NCBI RefSeq assembly: GCF_021347895.1
Contig: NC_067119.1
Location: 6,522,534-6,586,533 of the forward strand
Length of the DNA stretch: 64,000 bases
Direction: 5' to 3'
Origin: Acanthochromis polyacanthus
Lineage: Eukaryota > Chordata > Actinopteri > Pomacentridae
The notes under the pieces are model-generated. The model was given only the letters and a program-made list of their open reading frames with translations. It ran no database searches and was not told the DNA's origin. Of the stretch, positions 58,870-64,000 are shown piece after piece; positions within the stretch are counted from its first letter, which is position 1, and every line of letters starts with the position of its first letter. A program made the position numbers and the translations under genes.

Positions 58870-59180
58870 AAACAATCATTTGTCATTTTGTTTCTTATTT
58901 TTGTCGTTTTGTTTCCTTTTGTCTCGCTTGTGTTTTTTGTCTCATTTCTGTCATTTAGTGTTTCATTTTTGTTGTTTTGTGTCTTGTTTTTGTAATATTT
59001 TGTCTTGTTTTTGTTGTTTTTTGTCTTTTTTTTTGTCTCACTGAATTTTTTACACTAAAACAAAGAAAAAAAATTGGAGTTGTGGTTATTTAGAGGTTAT
59101 TATGCCCTGATTTTACTGGTGCAGCGGTTTTGAGATCAAATTGGACTGAATGCGGCTCCTGAACTGAAATGAGTTTGACA
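58870..59180. mobile_element. element with GGTGTCAAA ends (copy 3, right part)
   Basis: It repeats the T-rich TTTTGTCxTTTTTG core and the right-end words of the copy at 29947-31030 (GAGGTTATTATGCCCTGATT, CTGAACTGAAATGAGTTTGA). It then breaks off at GACACGAAG. Confidence 0.6.
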
Positions 59181-59779
59181 CGAAGTAAAGAACTCTCATT
59201 TACGTATTATTTGGAATCCATATCACCAGAAACCTCAGTGAACTGACAAGACTGAGGCTGTAGAGAGGGTATGTGCTGCATATAGAGAGCTATTTTCCAA
59301 CCGTGCTATCAAGAATCTGCACCCGAACCAACAGAAATTAACTGCTGACACAAAGAATCACATCTTATTAGCTCTTATCTGCAGCCCACCGCTCAGCGGG
59401 AGTCTGACTTATTGGATTTTTTGATGGATTTTTGGGCCTCATTTGGGAAAACTGCTGGAAAGTCTGGCGTATTTTCAGATGAGATGCGACGGCGTTCTAA
59501 ATTAAACATTACGGACGCCTCATGTTTTATTTTTACACATAATCCTGTCAAGCTCTGAAGCCACAGCTGTATCGTTGCACTTTGGCAGCTGCTGTATGGA
59601 CATAAATCTGCAGAAAAACCCATCGCTGGCAGAAAGGAAGCCGACACGGTTGATTTGAAACAAGACTGCATGAAAAGCTCAATCAGACGGATCTTTGGCC
59701 AAATGATCCACACTCAGACCAAGCAGGAGCAGAACTGATTGGATGTGCAGCTGTTAGATCTCCTCCACATGGATCATAC

Positions 59780-59987
59780 CTCTGACCAGGCTCCGGTCCT
59801 CCACTGAGCAGGACATGAGACTCTGTTGCAGGGCCTCCGGCTCTCGGGCTTCTCGCCGCTGCAGTATTTGCTGTGGACAGATCGGTTGGTGCTGTCGTGG
59901 AGGAACTGGACGCAGCGGACGGTCCGGATCTGGAAGCCCAGACTGCCGCAGGTCTTGGTGCAATGCTCCCATTCGTCTGAGATCCAC
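59780..59987 (-). CDS. adamts3: ADAMTS3, exon with thrombospondin repeat 3 and start of repeat 4
   Basis: The acceptor (ATCCGTGCAG) at 59988 and the donor (GAG/GTATGA) at 59779 frame 208 bases. After one base finishing the previous codon it reads WISDEWEHCTKTCGSLGFQI, then RTVRCVQFLHDSTNRSVHSK, YCSGEKPESRRPCNRVSCPA and QWRTGAWSE. The first part is a whole thrombospondin type 1 repeat with CTKTCG as O-fucose site and six cysteines. The last nine residues carry the tryptophans of repeat 4, and the exon ends in phase 0 as the next exon requires. NRSVHSKYC and ESRRPCNRVxCPAQW are hallmarks of the ADAMTS2/3/14 group. The upstream exons lie beyond 64000; I found none between 60000 and 64000. Confidence 0.92.
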
Positions 59988-60349
59988 CTGCACGGATAAA
60001 CATGAAGATAACACATCACGTAAACACCAAAGCAACTCTTTATCCACAGATTCCCAACATAATGGTCACAAGATGAATCTGAAGCATTATTAGATGATTT
60101 ACGAGGAGGGAAACAACAAAGTTCTGCTGCAAAAAATGCATTAAATGTAAACTTCTTCAGACTTTTCTCTAATGATTACTGTTGGGTTATTTAATCTGAG
60201 ATCCTCAGGGACCTTCTGCCTTAAGAAGATGAGCATGATGATGAACAAAACATCATTTATTATTCAGTATGTTTGAGAGTATTGTGACATGCAGCTACAT
60301 GTGGTTCAGAGAATAGCATTATTATTGACTTCTGCAAGTTTTTGGGTCA

Positions 60350-61090
60350 TCTTTCATCTCTTTGTGGCCATTTTGTGTATCTATTTGGTCATTTTGCATC
60401 TCTTTGTGGTCATTTTGTGTCTATTTGGTAATTTTGTGTCTCTTTGTGGTCATTTTGTGTCTATTTGGTAATTTTGTGTCTCTTTCCAGTCATTTTGTGT
60501 CTCCTGTTTGTCATTTCGTGTCTCCTGTTTGTCATTTCGTGTCTCCTGTTTGTCATTTCGTGTCTCCTGTTTGTCATTTCGTGTCTCCTGTTTGTCATTT
60601 CGTGTCTCCTGTTTGTCATTTTGTGTCTCTTTGTGGTCATTTTGTGTCTCTTTGTGGTCATTGTGTCTCCTTTTGTGGTCATTTTTCATCTTTCTGTGGT
60701 AATTTTGTGTCTCTTTCCAGTCATTTCGTGTCTCCTGTTTGTCATTTCGTGTCTCCTGTTGTCATTTCGTGTCTCCTGTTTGTCATTTCGTGTCTCCTGT
60801 TTGTCATTTCGTGTCTCCTGTTGTCATTTTGTGTCTCTTTGTGGTCATGCTGCATCTCTCTTGTCATTTTCTGTCTTTGTGGTAATTTTGCATGTGTGTG
60901 GTCATGTTATGCCTCTTTGAGGTCATTTCTTTGGGGTCTTTTTTTGTCTCTTCATGGTCATTTTATGTGTCTATCTTGTTTTGTGTTTCTTTTTTTGCGT
61001 TATTTTTGCTGTCATTTTGCATTGCTTTGTTGTCATTTTCCGTCTTTTTGTGGTCATTTTTGCATCTCTTTGTGATCATTTTGCATCTGT
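60350..61090. repeat. minisatellite, about 21-bp units
   Basis: The core at 60490-60620 and 60718-60830 is TGTTTGTCATTTCGTGTCTC plus C, repeated in perfect or near-perfect copies. Around it are looser variants (TTTGTGGTCATTTTGTGTCT). Since 21 is a multiple of three, all frames stay open and give heptad repeats such as SFRVSCL and, on the minus strand, NDKQETR. These are not proteins. Echoes of the unit occur at 62048-62085 and 63205-63245. Confidence 0.9.
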
Positions 61091-61099
61091 GGCTGTTCA

Positions 61100-61880
61100 A
61101 TTTGTTCAAACTGGCTCACATGAGTAAAAGTAAGTGTCCCACTGTGGCCAATATCTGATTTATCTGCAATAAGACAGCATTTATGTATCCCAACACCAAG
61201 GCAGAGTTCTCAGATTTATACATTCTGAGGCTGGCTTGGGAAAAGTTCTGCTTTCAGGAGGGAAAACGTTTCTATTAAACTTTATTACAATTGTGTTTTT
61301 TTGCCTGTTCAGCGAAACGCGACGACACAAAGAGTCTGGAGGGCATGAGATGTGTCTGGTTTTAGCAGAAACTGAGAAGATAATCTGTTTATTTAGGAGT
61401 CAGCCAGCACTCTGAGAACTAACCTTGAGCTTAAAGCTAACTTAGTCTCACTAACCCAGTAATCCAGCTGTGGTTGTTCTGCCAGCTCGCTGACAGAGGT
61501 TTCAATCTGTTAAACCGTCACACCACCAGCTCATCTCTGACACTGAAAAAACCCCTCAAGTCCAGTAGAGTCAAGTATCACTACATGCTGGATGCAGCTT
61601 TCAGAAAACTGCTGCTTTTTACAACGTTTAAACGCTGTATACGAGGCTCGTTTTGCACCACAGCTCCACCTGTATTTTATTAATCTAATTTCATACCTCT
61701 CCTCAAGCTAGCGTTAAATCTTTTTTTCTCTTGAGTGATTCACACATTTTCATGCTTCTTTCTTTTTCAGGGATTGTTAAGGCGATTAACCTTTAAAGAA
61801 CACGATTTTTACAGATTCTTACACAGCGACGCTAATAAAAAGCAGGATTTCTTCTCTGAAGGCTGCAGGTGCAGATTTTT
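61100..61880. other. adamts3 intron sequence, nothing recognised
   Basis: No exon-like segment with thrombospondin-repeat cysteines was found here. Confidence 0.5.
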
Positions 61881-61889
61881 CTAAGAGAT

Positions 61890-62040
61890 TTTTAGAGTTT
61901 ATTTATAGAATATATTTGTAATAATGTGCTTTTAGAAATATTGTATGGTTTTGTGAATGCACTGAGAGGATTGTTGCTTAATTTCATTCCACCACCTGTG
62001 CAATGAGAATAAAGGAATTTTTACTGTATTCTATTCTTCT
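61890..62040 (+). repeat. LINE-type 3' tail
   Basis: CACCTGTGCAATGAGAATAA followed by AGGAATTTTTACTGTATTCTATTCTTCTT resembles the 3' ends of common teleost LINEs, where a short repeat follows an AATAAA-like word. Confidence 0.45.
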
Positions 62041-62085
62041 TTCACTTCTCTTTGTGGTCATTTTGTGTCTCCTTTTTGTCCTCAC

Positions 62086-64000
62086 AGTGTCTGAGGACCT
62101 GAAATTACTCCCACAGCGCTTGAGACGGTGAATAACGTGGGAGGAAAAAAAGGCAAACACAAGGGAAGGCGATTCGGAATCCAGGAGAGATGAGCGGCTT
62201 TGAACACAACATTCAGCGAAAATTACTTCAAGAGAATTTAGCCTGCAGCGATGAAACGTTTGTCAACACAAAACCTGAACACTCTGAGTGCAGATAAACT
62301 TTTTGTAAACCTCTCACTCGCCAGCAGTAAAGGCACGATTCCGCTGAGTTCCTTTAAGAATCCACAGTCGAGAGCTAAACTGCAGCATTTTATCTCCTGT
62401 CAAACTGCGGCAGGAATCAGAAGTTTAAACTGGTTAAATACGGAACCTCTCGCTGTGGTTAATTCTCCCAAAGGGCTGTAAATGTGTTGTATCGCATAAA
62501 TTAACAACAATGAGACCATGTGAGCATTCATTAAACATAAAACTGAAGCGCTCCAAATGACCGAGAGGATTCTTTTTACATGCGGCTCAGTTTCACGATT
62601 TTATAGCTTTAGTTTGGTTAAATCACAGTTAAGCTTTTACAAGCTGGCTGCACAAATCAAGGTCAAGATTATCTTATATCCTAAAGTCGCAGCACCGCAT
62701 TTCACTGCCCTTCATTGTTTTTTCCCTCACCAGTCTTTAAATCATTTTAAATAAACTTAACTAAAAAGCTAATACTATATTTTTTGGTCTATTATACTCA
62801 TTTTAAATGCTTTAGTGGTCAAAAAGCACATTGTTTTTCTCATACTGCACATTTCTGCAGCCTTTCCTGACACTTTCTTTCTCAGTTTTAGCTCCGATCT
62901 CTTTAAGGCCCGCCTCCTGGAACGGTCTGCTCTGCTCTGATTGGTCAGCTGACCCAATGACAGACAGGTAATATTAGTTAACCTCCACAATCTCAGATAT
63001 TAGAGGTATGCCGCTTTAGTTTAAGTGATCTGGAGAGGAAATATCGGCAATGAAGCTGCTAATTGTTTGTTTACTGCAGCTTTCTCTTACTTAATCTGTT
63101 TTTGCGTCTTCAATGCACTTTAACGATCTTAACGCCAGTTTTTGTCGTCACTTTGTATCTTGTGGCGGTGATTTCGCAATGTTTTTGTGAACATTTTACA
63201 TTCTGTCTGTTCATTTTGTGTCTCCTTTTTGTCATTTTGTGCCTCTTAAAGTTGGGATATTCATGCAGAACAGCTTAACCACTCTGCAAGCACATGTAGC
63301 AGAGAAACAGAGCGGAGCAGCAGCAGTGACTCCATCATTTTTTCATTCTCATTTTAACTTAACATACAATAAACACAAAGATTATTCACTAAAACATCAA
63401 GATTGGAAGTTAAAAAAATATAATCCCCCAAATAATCCATCAACAGTCGACTCCTGAAGCCCACAGATAACGGTGGTTAAAGTCAGACCAGGAGTTTACG
63501 TTTATTTTCTCCTTATAGTAGATCATTTGACTTGAGGGTTTGTTTACAGCCTTTTACTTCTTTCTTTCTGTCTGAGATGTTTTCAGTGGTTTTTCAAGCT
63601 GCCTACATACCCCGCAATTAACCCTGAGAATCCACAGTTAATTATGAATATGGATGGCTTAAACTATTGATTTGACAGCCAGGTTCTGTATGAAATTGGA
63701 TCTTTTCGTCTCTGCTGGGAACATAAACATTGAGAGACTGCTGTTTTTAGATGAAGGTAAAGAAAACTTGCAGAAAGTCAACACTAACAAACCTGTCTGG
63801 AGTTTGCTTTAGTTCAGTGCTTGCTGCTGATAGAAAACTGTCTGTAAAGAGAGTTTTAAAGAAATCGTGTTGAGGTTAAGGCTCTAAATAGATGTTAGGG
63901 AGGATCAAACGTATTTTTCTGCATTAAAACTTTACATCTCCTCTGAGAAGCTTTAGCGATGAACTGCTGGACTGGATGAGCGAAAAAAAGACGTTTTATC
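62086..64000. other. adamts3 intron or upstream sequence, nothing recognised
   Basis: Two echoes of the TTTTGTGTCTCCTTTTTGTC minisatellite unit are the only pattern seen. The sequence presumably belongs to the intron upstream of the exon at 59987. Confidence 0.5.

Noticed and set aside
60362..61075. 237-codon plus-strand frame with Cys/Phe/Val repeats
   Set aside because: Produced by the 21-bp minisatellite, whose unit length keeps frames open.
1..64000. CRISPR arrays, operons or bacterial features
   Set aside because: None seen; the direct repeats are microsatellites, minisatellites and transposon ends in a vertebrate setting.

Overview
The window is nuclear DNA of a ray-finned fish, most likely a percomorph teleost. 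It is AT-rich and dominated by introns and intergenic sequence, and it is full of repeat families typical of teleost genomes: Tc1/mariner and pogo-type miniature elements, hAT elements, a Penelope-like element, tRNA-derived SINE sequence and LINE tails. There are no operons, and long open frames almost never mean genes here. The GT-AG introns and the secreted matrix-protease exons fix it as vertebrate.

The one securely identified host gene is on the minus strand at the right. Three consecutive coding exons (59987-59780, 54583-54466, 50952-50480) encode the C-terminal end of a procollagen N-proteinase type ADAMTS, best matched to adamts3. They carry the third and fourth thrombospondin type 1 repeats, the PLAC domain and the C-terminal tail. 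All splice phases agree. The rest of the gene lies beyond the right edge (past 64000). The introns are loaded with mobile-element debris.

The left half (1-37 kb) holds no recognisable conserved gene. A possible small minus-strand gene runs from a CpG-containing promoter near 23.7 kb to about 18.2 kb. A second, weaker candidate is a TATA-associated first coding exon at 8.49 kb on the plus strand. Everything else there is unique AT-rich sequence and repeats.

Mobile elements give the window its character. Layout from left to right: SINE (12.0 kb); an old repeat copy (14.1-14.45); a hAT transposase relic with a perfect 138-bp tandem duplication (19.5-20.3); a Penelope-like fragment bracketed by inverted arms that each carry a hammerhead-ribozyme-like core (20.36-21.45); a complete non-autonomous hAT element carrying a housekeeping-type YY1/ETS/CRE promoter (27.56-29.08); a Tc1-like MITE (29.16-29.48); two elements with GGTGTCAAA ends (29.95-31.87); a 575-bp element carrying the 5' part of a RecQ-like helicase gene (33.37-33.94); a Tc1 relic (34.8-35.2); a young LTR retroelement with 1.83-kb LTRs and a deleted interior (37.57-43.13); a tandem ~350-400-bp array (47.5-48.5); then, inside adamts3, further MITEs, a Tc1 relic, two pogo-type elements and a 21-bp minisatellite (60.4-61.1).

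No window-wide pathway is visible. The most unusual structures are the paired ribozyme-like motifs, the transposons that carry promoters and 5' gene ends, and the near-identical long-LTR element with an ATG-less conserved frame inside its LTR.
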